A stretch of DNA of 64,000 nt from Crocodylus rhombifer (lineage: Eukaryota; Chordata; Crocodylia; Crocodylidae): the NCBI GenBank assembly GCA_038503035.1, contig JAVSML010025175.1, forward strand, positions 124,001-188,000, in the 5' to 3' direction. The stretch's first letter is position 1. Every line of letters starts with the position of its first letter. This document shows, piece by piece, positions 34,301 through 41,663 of the stretch. Below the pieces are notes generated by a model. The model was given only the letters and a program-made list of their open reading frames with translations. It had not been told where the DNA came from and made no database searches. The translations under genes were made by a program, and so were the position numbers.

Positions 34301-37300
34301 GACAGCTGTTCTGCAAAAAAGTCATTTATTGGGGCAAAGACCACCCAGTTAAAAGCCCATCTCATCTTTTCCTGTATATAGCCAGCACTTGACTTTCATT
34401 CTTTGTTTACTGACGTAAACTGAGGCACACACCATTATAACAACATGAACTCATTTACAACAGAAATGTTAGAATAAAACCCATAGTCTGTCACAAGGGG
34501 AAAGTATGTCACACTCTCCTTGGTGAATCAGGTAAATCAGGCTGGGATTTTCAAAAATTCGTCAGTATTCATTCAGTCAGTATTTTGTGGGTCTTTTACT
34601 AAAATAAGCAGGGTATATTTCATGCACAGAAACAGTCTTTACATTTTATGCTATAAAACACTGGTGCTCAACCGTTTTAGACTTAAGGCATCCCTCAGAA
34701 AATGCTAGATCTTAGCTTAGGGGTGGGCAATTATTTTGTGTGGAAGGCCACTTACTGAGTTTGGCAAGCCATCTAGGGCCACATAGCAGGCAGCCAGGGG
34801 CAGATAAGTATTAATTTTCTAGATTTTTAGGGGCCCCATGGGTAGACAGAATGGCCTGGTGGGCTGCATCTGGTCCACAGACTGCATTTTGCCCACCCCG
34901 TCTTAGCTTATATTCTGACTACAGAAAAACAATGGAGCAATATTTCTGTTGCATAGAACTGAAAAACACCCCAACAGGTCGGAATGTTTTTTACACTATG
35001 GATTCTTATTTGAAATCTCTGGGTTTATCTTGTGAATTGTGTTTGCACACCTAATAGTGCTAACATGGGGTAGCTTCCTGAGGCACCCTTAAAAGGATCT
35101 CAAGGCACCTCATGGTGCTGTGCCACCCTGGTTGAGAATCACTGCCATAAAATCTATAAAAAATTTACTTTCTCCCACACAGCCCCTTAGGCAAGAGGGA
35201 TAAGCAGCCCCTTGGCTGAGTTTGTTTGGATTCATCACCCATTTCTACGAACTGCAACTTTTTGGCAGAAACCAACAGAGTTTGCCATCTCCTTTACAGG
35301 CACAAAAGACCAATTAAAAAGAAGACTGATCCCCCCAGTTCTTGTGATTTATGAGGACTACTGATCTCCCAGAGTCAACAGAACCAGGAAACCCCACTCA
35401 CAGCTTCCTGTCCATTACTACAGTAATGTGACTAGTTCATACTGTAACTACAATAAAGGTTTTAACAGGACTTCCAACACTCTAGTTAAGAAGAAATGAG
35501 CTAGACAACTAAGTTTTCAGTTAAGGTGGTAGAAAATACAATAAACCTCAGCTGAAATAAAGGAATTTCTTGATGATGTTGCTACACCAGTTGACACCAT
35601 CTGGAGATCTGATCCTGTGAATTATCGTGTAGTTACACTGGGTTAACCCAGTAGAGATTTCTGTTGCCAGTTTCCATCAGATTTCTCTCATGGAAAACTG
35701 ACTATATGGGTGCCTCCATACGTGCAGGCATGTGCACTTGCAGCAGCTCAAATAGAAATGGCACAGATTTGAGCCAGGAATTTTTGGCTCAGCGCGTGTG
35801 CCCGGACATGCACTTGGGTGTGGAGCAAATTGTGCCACTTGGGGCAAAATAAACCTACCCAGCTCCTCTCACATCTACAGCCAGAGGAAGATAGAGCCTG
35901 GAGCAGCACCTGTGCTGGCCCCAGCAGTATAAAAAGCTGCCCTGGCAAGTAGCTCAAGGCTACTTGCTCTCAGAAGCTTCTGGGAGGAAGTTGGCCATGC
36001 CTTTTCTTGTCCATGCTGCTGCTGCTGCTGCTGCTGCTACTACTAGCTTGCTCTCAGGAGCTTCTGGGGGAGAGACTTCTGAAGGGAAGTTGGCCATGCC
36101 CCTTCCTGTCCCAGGCTGCTGCTGCTCATACTAGCTTGCTCTCAGGAGCTTCTAGAGGAAGTAGACCATGCCACTTCCTACCTTCGGTGGCGGAAGCTGC
36201 TGCTGCTAGCCAGCCTACTCTCAGGACCTTCTGGGGAAAGTTGGCCATGCCCCTTCCTGCTTCAGGCTGCTTCTGCTACTGCTGTAGCTAGCTTGCTCTC
36301 AGAAGCTTCTAGAAGGAAGTTGCCCATGCCCCTTCCTGCCTCAGACCGCTGGTGCTGTTGCTACCCCCCAAGAGAGTGTCCTCTGCCACACACCACTGCC
36401 CCCCTGCTTGGGGTGGGGGGGTACCATACTCACCACACGCCAGCACTGCACCCCAGCTTCTGAATTCCTGTTCTGGATTGCTGCCCAGTCCACCACCAAG
36501 TCACAGTCGGAAGACAGCCTGGGAAGGGGGCCTGTGCCCCTCCCCATCCACTATCACTGCCAGCACTGAAGGGTGCCTTGTCTGCCCCTGCTGCCTCACC
36601 AGGCCACCCCCTGCCTTCACCTTCACTTTCACCTTTACCTGAAGCACACCTTGAGTGGCTGACCTGGACAGCTTCTACCACCACTGCTGCTGCTGCCATC
36701 TGTACTGCTGCTGCCCTTGGGTGGGGGGGAATACCACACCACACCACCCCACCCCACCTGGTACCACAGCTGCACTGAATTGCTTCCCTAACTGACTGTT
36801 TGCTCCTGCACTCCCTCACAGCTGCCTCACCACCTGATTCTCTGCTTTGTTTCCTACCTGCTGCCCTGCTGCTGAGTGCCTGGCTGGAGGCCTGGGGGGC
36901 TCCTGGACTGAGTTTCAACAAACAAAGCCCCTCCACCATTCCAGCCATCTTTTTACACTTTCCTCAGAAGCTTCCCCTGTGTGTTTTGCCCCTGTGTGGC
37001 AAGTCCTGTGGTCCACTCCCCCTGCCCTAGTGTTTGTTGTGTGGTTACACAAGCCAGGTCAAGTCTCCCCAGCCCTTGTGCATGTGTCCCCCTCCCCCTA
37101 ACTTCCCCAGGCATAGCCCACCCAGTTTCCTGTGGGGCTGTAGCTTAGTGAGCTTCAGCCCCTATCCTCTCCTCACTTCTCCCTTCCCCCACAGCCCCAG
37201 CTTGCCCCTATTGGATCCAATAGGCCTGCTGTATTTTTTGTTTTTCTTTACTGGTTCCCCTCTCCCTTATGTGAAGCAATAGCAGGGCAGGAGCCTTCTG

Positions 37301-40300
37301 GGAGGCAGATGCCCCCACAGAACTTCCTGCAGCCCCCACTATAAGGGCAGATCCAAGCCAGTCTTCCAATGGGCTACATGTCCCTACAACCCCCACCCTC
37401 GGGGCAGAGTCCAACCGACACCCTCCAGAGACAGACAAGCCTGTAACCCCTACTGTGGAGGAAAGTGGGACTCCTGTGGGGAGCCAGCAGGGCCAGGGGG
37501 TCTCCCCTGGCCACCCCCCCCCCCGCAAAGGGTTCCCAAGCCTCCCCCCTCCACCATCACGGACCCAGGGCAAGAGCAGTGGGAAGGGCTCCTCTTCAGC
37601 ATCCTCCACAGCTGGGGCGGGGGGGTAAAGGGCCCTGCCCCCAAGCCTAGCCCACTGGCCCCCAAGGGGACCAGGTGCACTACACCAGCCAGCACACCCA
37701 GTCAGCCTGGCCCTGGCCCTAGCCCTGGCCCCACGAAGGCAACACCCCAGTGGGGGAACCTCAGTTATGTACAAGCAGCTTCAGGGCAACCCGCAGCTGT
37801 GAGGCCTGGAACCTCCACTGCCAGCCCTTCCAGCTCAGGTGGCAGGGCCCACTTTCTGGCACTCGCCCACAGGCATGGGGTGAAGTGCCAACTACCCGAG
37901 CAAAAGAATCTGCACTTTGAAACCTGGGTGCAGGCCCTAGCTCAGGTGGAGCAGGCTCCCAAAACTGAGGCAGCCTCCTGCTTGCATGGCAAGGGTTTGT
38001 TTGTTTTTTCCTTGCCTCGGAGGAAGCCACACAAAAGGCAGTGGAGAGGGGGCTCATGGTGGAGGGAGAGTACATCCCCTTTGAGCCCAGGTGGTCCTCA
38101 GCTCCATCCTTCCCTATATCCCCAGTTGGGCCCTGCTCCCCCAGCTCCAAACCCTGGGGAGAGTTATCTCCCCAGTGGTGGCCTTCTCACTGGGGTGCCT
38201 CTGCTACATGTGCTAATTCCGCCATCAGCTCATGATTCAACTGGCAGCAGGAGCGCAACTGGAAGCTGAGGGGCTCCTTGTGATTCCTTTTCAGGGGGCA
38301 TTGGTGAGACTGTGATTCCTTTTCAGGGGGCATTCAGGGGGCTTCCAGTGCCGCACCCTGGGGAACTTGCATCATAAGTGCCCCATGGGTCAGATAGGAA
38401 AGGCATCCACAGGTCCCAGTGGCAAGAGGGGTGCCCCTGCCACCAGCGTCCCTCCTCCCTCAGACCCCCCTGGACCCAGCCACAACTCCCAGCCCCCGCT
38501 TAAGCTCAGGGGACCCCCCCCCCCAACTAAGTTTGTCCGAGTCCCAAGGAAGGAGGCAGCAACCCAGGGGAAAGAGGGAGCAGCCCCTCCCACCCCCAGC
38601 CATGCCCCTGCTGTAACTGCCCCACCCTCTCCTGCCAGAGCTTGTCCACCCAAAGACCATCCCATGACTGAGTGGGTGCAGGTCTCCTGTGGGCACAAAG
38701 CCAAAAGGAAGGCCCAGGCACATCTGAAGCCCTCTGAAGTGGAGGACCCTCACCCCCCTCCCAAGACCACTGCATGGAGTGAAAGAGCAGCCCCGCTTCT
38801 GGGGCCCTCCCCAGCTGTGCCTGACAACCCACCCCCGGGAAAGATAAAATGGGTAATCCCAGTCCCAGTGGAGGAAGCTTTGTGACTGCTGGACAATGTT
38901 GAGCAGGAGCCCATGGAAGAAGCCCCTCACTCTGCTGGCCAGGGCCTACCCCCAGAAACCACGGGCACCAAGGCTAAGGCTGAGGCCAACTAATGGAAGG
39001 TCTGGCAGTGAAACCCTCCCCCTCTAATGATCTGAAGGAGACAGGGGCCCTGGGGCTCACCCCAGTGAGTCCTGAGGAAGGAAGCCCCCTCTCATAGAAC
39101 CCCAAAGCAGGCACCGATGACACTCTGGTGCCTGACAGGTCTCTTTCCTCAGCATGACAGGTGGTCCCTATGAGAGGTGCAGGGCCCTGGGTGACAGCCT
39201 AAGCAGCCCAAAGCTGCTCAAAGACACATGGCGGCATGCTGAGCTGGGCTGGGCACGCGCAATATGGTACAGGCAGTGTCAGGTGCCAGGCAGCCAGGGC
39301 CATGTGGGCCCTGTGGGGGGCAGACAGGGGACCCACCCCTCCCAATCTGTCCCCCCCCCCGACAGTGCCCCGCACTCTCGCCCTTTTTATCAGGAACTCC
39401 CAGTATCAAAAAAAAAAGTTACAAAAAAAGCAGCGTGGCACGTGCTCCAGAAGCAGATCCTGGCAGACATGGAGTCTGGATCTTCTGTGGAGATGATCTG
39501 GCTCCTCTAATTGTCCCCCCATCTCCTCTGGCATGCTGGGAGCTGGGAGAAACAGGAAAATGGGCATTTCCCCAAAATGAAGCATTTTGCCCCACACCAA
39601 ACCCCACATGCAAAGGCATATATATGCAGCAGCAAAAAGCAGCAGCAAACACTTGCCCCTGAACATGTGTGCTCATCTGGACATGCCCTATGTTTTAATC
39701 ACTCTTGGAGCAAAACACCTGTGGGACTTTTTTCCATGTTAAATGGTTGTGCTGCAAGATTAGCAGTAGAAAAGGAGTAAGTAAATTTTAAAGGTAAGTT
39801 TTCATTCACATGTATGTCTCAAAGCTAATTGGCTCAGTGTAACAGAGCATAAATATGTGCTTATTTGCATTATATAAAACAGTGCTGGGGAAGGACCTCA
39901 AGTCTTTGTAACGAAATGTTTACTCATTCATTGCTTCAGTAAACTGTGCCCTAGTCCCTGTGGTCAGTCAAGGAGACAGACAGTTTTGAGCTAAGCTCAG
40001 GTAGTTTCTCTCTAAACTATATTTCCCTGCTCTGCAGAAGGCAGGGCAGGGTGCCACCTTATAGACTAAGTCATTCAGAAAGACAAGAGCTTTCATAGGC
40101 AACAGCCTACTTCATCAGATGTTATGAATGGGCTTGCAGAGTGCAGGGGTTCTGCAAAGTCATTTCAATATAAATGATAGAGAAAGGAAGAGGAAAGGAG
40201 GGAGCACTGCTAAGAGAGAGGGAGGTGGGGTGAAGAGATCAGAGGACAAACAAAGAAGTTAACCCACTGGGGGACACAGGGGTTATAAAAGCTATACCAG

Positions 40301-41068
40301 GGAACAGGACAAGAATTCAGAGCCTCTGTGTAGACTGTACTTAACACAATCAAGTCTGTGGGTGATTCCTTGTTCTGCAATTTCATATTCAAGTTGTTTT
40401 TTAAAGTGTTGTTTAAATAGCTATTCTGAGGTCAGTAGTGGAATGTCCAGGAAGGTTAAAGTGTTGTGCCTGTGTGTCTTTCTGGAACTGATGTCAGATT
40501 GGTGTCCATTTGTTCTTTAACAGAGGGATGCCCCCTCTATCCAAAGAAGATAGCAGAGGAGCATTCTAAGCAGATGGTGGCATTGGCTCATCACTACAGT
40601 CAGTCACAAGGCATGATATCTGACCATGGCAGGACCATGCCAGAATAGGGATTACTAAACATTTCATTATGCAAAGTATATATTTGTCATATGACTTTAA
40701 AAAAAAAACATTCAACTCTTTCTGGACACAGGGCTGAGATCCATGACTTGTTCTGCAACAAATCATTCTACCTACTGTTTCCACAGAACAGGCCTACCTT
40801 TAGGTTTAGGACTGTTGAATTTTATAAACATCAGGAGAGTTTCAGTAGAAACCTAAGTCTCCATGTCTGTAAAAATGTTTGTATAATAATGTGCATTCTG
40901 GTGGTCACAACAGCATTTCCTCATTCCTTAAAGCAATGTTGGGGCCAAACTCTCAAAAGCACAATTTACATGTGTTTGCAAACTCTTGGGGGGAAAAATT
41001 AACAAATGAAATGTAAAATGATCTGTAACAATTCATGAGTTCTCCAACAGGTGGCACTTCATACTTAA
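10311..41068 (+). CDS. GC: GC, vitamin D-binding protein (spliced gene, exons 2-13)
   Basis: GC is a secreted plasma carrier of vitamin D sterols and a scavenger of monomeric actin, with two complete and one shortened albumin domain. Coding segments are 10311-10380, 12498-12630, 14628-14839, 17895-18027, 19349-19443, 21957-22086, 23532-23734, 24522-24654, 27789-27886, 28546-28678, 30626-30688 and probably 41051-41068. All borders are GT/AG and the frame is open across all joins (about 472 residues; the signal-peptide exon would add about 20). The paired-Cys pattern of the albumin family is visible in each domain, and identity to human GC is clear throughout, for example AEGADP, YVEPSNEE, SSNYGQAPL, LPLAED, PEVFLSKV and NSPPLYCDS. 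The early end after a single domain III subdomain separates GC from albumin, AFP and afamin. The intact frame argues for a working gene. Confidence 0.95.
10381..12497. other. GC intron 2
   Basis: No coding signal. A possible partial inverted-repeat element begins near 10733 (GGGTGCATTCAGACAAGC, like the left end at 35708), but its right end was not found. A run of C lies at 11691-11700. Confidence 0.5.
12498..12630 (+). CDS. GC: GC exon 3
   Basis: 133 bp, the standard length for this exon in the albumin family, between 'gcttacag' and 'gtaggt'. It encodes human mature residues 27-71. The VETCCAEGADPNCYD block holds the CC pair and its partner Cys. The residue at the human Tyr32 position is His (12511-12513). 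An N-A-T glycosylation sequon is at 12529-12537. It ends in phase 0. Confidence 0.94.
12631..14627. other. GC intron 3
   Basis: No recognisable repeat or exon. The acceptor used is 'acactag' at 14621-14627. Confidence 0.5.
14628..14839 (+). CDS. GC: GC exon 4
   Basis: 212 bp, the family length for exon 4. The start at 14628 (after 'actag') keeps the frame and gives SSALSDKSC, aligned with human TSALSAKSC; the nearby 'tcag' at 14631 would break the frame. It encodes ADCCTYQGLEKKLC and YVEPSNEELC. Human Ser76 is kept (14640-14642), and the human Met107 position is Leu (14733-14735). The donor is 'gtaagt'; the exon ends in phase 2 with a split Lys codon. Confidence 0.94.
15000..15497 (+). mobile_element. 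CR1 LINE 3' end, old copy
   Basis: The sequence can be followed as decayed CR1 ORF2 C-terminus (…SLQKRRLREF… in broken frames) and then the terminal box 'gggctgaactagataatg' and 'ggttccttccagtcctac'. Several stops and indels show it is old. It is 5'-truncated. Confidence 0.7.
16862..17702. mobile_element. hAT-like non-autonomous elements, cluster
   Basis: The left part starts CAGCGTTGCCTCTAAGATGC (16864). Two sites read in reverse as TGAGCATTGCTCC (near 17223) and CAGTGAGCAATGTTC (near 17702), similar hAT-style ends. The same 8 bases, tgctcact, lie at 16854 and 17216, but because this string is also part of the end at 17702 it may be terminal sequence and not a target duplication. The interior is GC-rich with a short 'ggggct' tandem at 17064-17090. 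Confidence 0.35.
17895..18027 (+). CDS. GC: GC exon 5
   Basis: 133 bp between 'ttttctag' and 'gtaagc'. It encodes FLYEYSSNYGQAPLPLLV, the strongly conserved end of domain I, and STCCISPSPDTCFLKE with a CC pair and partner Cys. It starts in phase 2 and ends in phase 0, as in the family. Confidence 0.95.
18193..18470. mobile_element. MITE-like element, 3-bp target duplication (copy A)
   Basis: 278 bp with terminal inverted repeats 'gggcacacctac' and 'gtagatgtgccc', flanked on both sides by TGT. The ends match a family seen at 24803, 35708 and 53786 (GGGCAYRTCTAC). There is no coding capacity. The 5' half and its left flank are duplicated at 19976-20120. Crocodilians are known for abundant MITEs named Chompy; membership is a guess from architecture. 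Confidence 0.6.
18998..19300 (-). mobile_element. CR1 LINE 3' end
   Basis: Read on the plus strand it begins 'atcatagaaaattagggctg' then 'gaagggacctcagg', 'agtccaaccccctgcccaa', which is the reverse complement of the CR1 3' terminus, and continues into decayed ORF2 C-terminal sequence. It stops about 50 bp before GC exon 6. Confidence 0.8.
19349..19443 (+). CDS. GC: GC exon 6
   Basis: 95 bp between 'gttccag' and 'gtaaag' (98 bp in albumin). It encodes RLERKTVSITTRMANRVCSQ and LAVYGKEKTKF, aligned to human NRVCSQYAAYGEKKS at the start of domain II. Phase 0 at the start, phase 2 at the end. Length is not a multiple of three, so skipping it would break the frame. It is flanked by duplicated repeat sequence on both sides. 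Confidence 0.93.
19923..20120 (+). repeat. Chimeric duplicate of two intron 5 segments
   Basis: Positions 19923-19972 match the reverse complement of 18704-18753 with one mismatch in 50. Positions 19976-20120 match 18177-18322 in direct orientation at roughly 90 percent, including the flank outside the MITE. The two source segments are not adjacent in intron 5, and one is inverted, so this is a rearranged copy and not a simple transposition. Confidence 0.65.
20899..21000. repeat. Hairpin-forming inverted repeat
   Basis: Arms 20899-20930 and 20970-21000 are near reverse complements ('gcaatgggatctaatgc' against 'gcattagatcccattgc' and beyond), separated by 39 bases. It is possibly the core of a decayed inverted-repeat transposon. 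Confidence 0.55.
21957..22086 (+). CDS. GC: GC exon 7
   Basis: 130 bp, the family length, between 'tgtccag' and 'gtagga'. It encodes LVMFSQKIPRASFEEILPLA then EDAAEVFSKFCNSTVEDSVQ. Human GC has SKCCESASEDC here. In this copy the first Cys of the pair is Phe (22048-22050) and the downstream Cys is Ser (22072-22074), while the second Cys of the pair stays. N-S-T at 22054-22062 is a new sequon. Confidence 0.93.
22700..22870 (-). mobile_element. CR1 LINE 3' end, old fragment
   Basis: Begins 'catcatagaaaagtagggct' and 'ggaagggacttcaggaggtc', the reverse complement of a CR1 terminus, and fades into diverged sequence by about 22870. Confidence 0.7.
22950..23260. mobile_element. Hairpin-rich inverted-repeat element
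   Basis: Contains a perfect 26-bp palindrome at 23208-23233 and an imperfect stem formed by 'ggcagggcactttgaact' and 'agtttaaagcaccctgctgcc'. Sequence around 33850-34060 shares the motifs ('actaaagctcatccaacaag', 'catgacactgcagcaatgct') and a similar palindrome (attctaattagaat), so it is a dispersed repeat. Ends were not defined. Confidence 0.45.
23532..23734 (+). CDS. GC: GC exon 8
   Basis: 203 bp between 'ccttatag' and 'gtaaga' (215 bp in albumin). It encodes LSEHTTKICSTLSSKDERFA, DCCQGKN, and LPDIVTPTNEQLC; every Cys of the human exon is present. Starts in phase 0 and ends in phase 2. Confidence 0.94.
23735..24521. other. GC intron 8
   Basis: Short intron with no recognised repeat or exon. 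Confidence 0.5.
24522..24654 (+). CDS. GC: GC exon 9
   Basis: 133 bp between 'gatacag' and 'gtaaca'. It encodes ALPRRYTSVPEVFLSKVYDA then NECCGAVDRTACLNRK, aligned to human PEVFLSKV and GECCDVEDSTTC. N-V-T sequon at 24598-24606. The donor is followed 18 bases later by a CT repeat. Confidence 0.94.
24673..24697. repeat. (CT)n microsatellite next to exon 9 donor
   Basis: About 12 CT units starting 18 bases after the exon 9 splice donor. Pyrimidine tracts in this position can bind PTB-type splicing repressors; any effect here is inference. Confidence 0.85.
24803..25696. mobile_element. Inverted-repeat element, 3-bp target duplication
   Basis: 894 bp. Left end 'tggcatatctacacgcg' and right end 'cgtctcatgtagacgtgccc' are terminal inverted repeats, flanked by ACT on both sides. 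Subterminal 'tactgcacagta' motifs recur at both ends. The middle (24890-25480) is GC-rich with irregular repeats of 'gacagctgcc'. No coding domain is seen. Confidence 0.6.
26022..26137. repeat. Dispersed repeat, copy 1
   Basis: Matches 50351-50463 ('gatctggccccagaaagt', 'cagaccactt', 'aaagggccc'). A later block (27253-27300, 'gggagctgctcttctgtct') matches 50574-50620, so the same family seems split here by the inverted repeat in between. Confidence 0.6.
26310..27005. repeat. Large imperfect inverted repeat (foldback)
   Basis: The left arm (about 26310-26650) reads as the reverse complement of the right arm (about 26670-27005): 'caggcaagtctgtgaagggg' against 'cccctccagagacttacctg', 'ggctggggtgaatgggcct' against 'aggcccattcaccccagcc', and 'gggggcacatgctccatgga' against 'tccacggggcatgtgccccc'. 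Identity is uneven, with indels. It could be a foldback transposon or two copies of one repeat inserted head to head. The ends have no clear hAT termini. Confidence 0.65.
27789..27886 (+). CDS. GC: GC exon 10
   Basis: 98 bp, the family length, between 'cattacag' and 'gtaaca'. It encodes RQQCKKRVFQFLEKANEFCG and EYTNNTFMEFKKR, aligned to human DKGQELCADYSENTFTEYKKK. The Cys in the fourth codon (27798-27800) has no human counterpart. N-N-T sequon at 27858-27866. Confidence 0.93.
27887..28545. other. GC intron 10
   Basis: 659 bp with no recognised feature. Confidence 0.5.
28546..28678 (+). CDS. GC: GC exon 11
   Basis: 133 bp between 'cattgcag' and 'gtaaag'. It encodes LKDNFQKNMTDATPEYITEL, VEHRANFASTCC and NSPPLYCDSK, nearly the human block around the common Gc variant sites: the Asp416 position is Asp and the Thr420 position is Glu. 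N-M-T sequon at 28568-28576. Confidence 0.95.
28679..30625. other. GC intron 11
   Basis: Contains one palindromic MITE-like element (29169-29427). No other feature is recognised. Confidence 0.5.
29169..29427. mobile_element. Palindromic MITE-like element
   Basis: Outer ends 'ggtgcatctatgc' and 'catgtagacatgcc' and inner blocks 'cttaatgcgcagtag' and 'ctactgcgcattaa' are inverted. An internal stem pairs 29191-29226 with 29255-29290 (36 bp, a few mismatches, 28-base loop). It belongs to the style of the elements at 18193 and 24803. I could not define a target duplication. Confidence 0.55.
30626..30688 (+). CDS. GC: GC exon 12 (C-terminal extension)
   Basis: 63 bp between 'ccttttcag' and 'gtaggt'. 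It encodes IKAGVGYTLDCTDVEPENNS then K. Human exon 12 codes only nine residues and a stop. Here the frame passes that point, adds a Cys (30656-30658) and an N-N-S sequon (30677-30685), and leaves in phase 0. If the donor were not used, reading would stop 19 codons later at 30746-30748. Confidence 0.78.
30689..34650. other. GC intron 12, first part
   Basis: No exon recognised. Sequence at about 33650-34080 has paired hairpin motifs ('gggtctttttggcactttta' against 'taaaagcgccaaaaagcccc', and attctaattagaat twice) and shares words with the repeat at 22950-23260. Confidence 0.4.
34659..35144. mobile_element. hAT-type element (outer), host of a nested insertion
   Basis: Ends 'cactggtgctcaacc' and 'ggttgagaatcactg' are terminal inverted repeats of the hAT CAGTGGTTCTCAACC type. 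Flanking 8-mers ctataaaa (34651-34658) and ccataaaa (35145-35152) match at seven of eight bases. Without the nested insertion it is about 295 bp and has no coding capacity. Confidence 0.75.
34720..34902. mobile_element. hAT-type element (inner), nested
   Basis: 183 bp beginning 'ggggtgggcaattatttt' and ending 'cattttgcccacccc' plus 'gtc', flanked by a perfect 8-bp duplication ttagctta (34712-34719 and 34903-34910). It shares termini with the larger element at 59517-62216. Confidence 0.8.
35145..35707. other. GC intron 12, no recognised feature
   Basis: Non-coding sequence between two transposon regions. Confidence 0.45.
35964..36370. repeat. Minisatellite, five units of about 80 bp
   Basis: Units start near 35964, 36048, 36136, 36216 and 36293, each with 'ttgctctcaggagcttct', then 'gaagttggccatgcccctt' and 'cctg', then a variable (GCT)n stretch. 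Spacings are 84, 88, 80 and 77 bases. The longest GCT run is near 36016-36038. Confidence 0.75.
37799..38998 (+). pseudogene. Decayed gag-like ORF1 with a damaged zinc knuckle
   Basis: One frame gives GLMVEGEYIPFEP near 38050, another gives FQCRTLGNLHHKCP near 38348-38389, and the longest open stretch (38367-38885) is Pro-, Lys- and Ser-rich. FQCRTLGNLHHKCP looks like a CCHC knuckle (CxxCGxxxHxxxCP) whose second Cys became Leu. The order, ORF1-type domain, knuckle, then basic Pro-rich tail, recalls Tx1/L1-type LINE ORF1 proteins. Frame changes and stops make it non-functional. It could also be chance coding in GC-rich sequence. Confidence 0.35.
40037..40530 (-). mobile_element. Penelope-like element 3' fragment
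   Basis: In reverse it ends with 'catctgatgaagtaggctgt' and 'tgcctatgaaagctcttg', a known style of Penelope 3' tail in reptiles. Upstream on the minus strand, around 40460-40530, is sequence like the coding part before the tail ('aaatggacaccaatctgaca'). A short frame at 40210-40392 (MNMKLQNKESPTDLIV) belongs to the same block. No intact domain remains. Confidence 0.5.
40531..41050. other. End of GC intron 12
   Basis: No repeat or exon recognised. It ends in the acceptor 'ctccaacag'. Confidence 0.45.
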
Positions 41069-41190
41069 GAAAGAGATGGACCTGGCTGGAAACATGAAGC
41101 AGCTACTAAAGCAGAATGCTAAAGCTGCCCTGATGTTCCATGCACTTCACAGTATGTCAGTTATTAAATACCATTGAATCAGAGCACATG
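41051..41190 (+). CDS. GC: GC terminal exon (short coding end plus 3' UTR)
   Basis: Entered in phase 0 after 'ttctccaacag', the exon reads V-A-L-H-T and a TAA stop at 41066-41068. A polyadenylation signal variant ATTAAA is at 41163-41168, which would give a 3' UTR of about 120 bases; an AATAAA is at 41726-41731 beyond a transposon. The exon is 10.4 kb from exon 12, and no protein homology can be tested over five residues, so the link is moderate. The end at 41190 is estimated from the signal. Confidence 0.5.
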
Positions 41191-41294
41191 AATAACATGG
41201 ATATCCTATTAGTACTCTAAGTTATCCTTAGTAGTTTTCTTTTGGAATCAACTATGTGAAAGCAGCTGCATTTGGAATTTTTTATGTTTTACAG

Positions 41295-41663
41295 CAGGGA
41301 TGCTCAACCTCCAGCCTATGGGCCAGATCTGACCTGTAGAACCATCCTATCTGGCCTGCAAGGCTCCCAGGGGTCCACAAATTTGACAGCAGGGGTCTGG
41401 TAGCAGAGCAGGGCCAAGCAGGGGCAGCACAGGCCCAATCCAAACAGCACAGTGCCAGAAGGATGTGGCACGGGGCCAGTATGGGCTGTGCAGGGCCAAG
41501 CAGAGGCAGTGCAGGCCCAATCTGGGTGGCATGAGGCCAGTCTGGGTGGTGCAGAGCTGAGTAAAGATGCCACAGTCCAATCTAGGCAGTGCAGGCCCCA
41601 TCTGGTCTGACCAGTCCCAAACTACTCATCTGGTCTGCAAGGTCTAAAGACTGGACACCACTG
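41295..41663. mobile_element. hAT-like non-autonomous element, old copy
   Basis: Starts 'cagggatgctcaacctccag' and ends 'ctggacaccactg' (reverse CAGTGGTGTCCAG). Flanking 8-mers ttttacag and atttatgg agree at five of eight, as expected for an old insertion. The interior has irregular repeats of 'cagtgcaggcccaatctgg'. Confidence 0.55.

Larger units (their letters stand above)
35708..39688. mobile_element. Possible 4-kb transposon of the GGGCAYRTCTAC family
   Basis: Left end 'gggtgcctccatacgtgc' and the reverse complement of the right end, 'gggcatgtccagatgagc', agree at 19 of 28 terminal bases, and both sides are flanked by TAT. More distant inverted similarity continues inward ('ggggcaaaat' blocks, 'cccagctcc' blocks). 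Inside are a minisatellite, GC-rich sequence and a decayed zinc-knuckle ORF. No transposase is seen. The size and short target duplication make this tentative. Confidence 0.42.

Noticed and set aside
37208..37774. A 188-codon minus-strand frame, Gly- and Arg-rich
   Set aside because: It lies in GC-rich low-complexity DNA where stops are rare, and overlaps frames on the other strand.
41052..41193. An open frame in the +2 frame of the putative terminal exon (WHFILKKEMDLAGN…)
   Set aside because: Exon 12 ends in phase 0, so joining gives V-A-L-H-T and a stop. The other frame matches nothing I recognise and is only about 46 codons.
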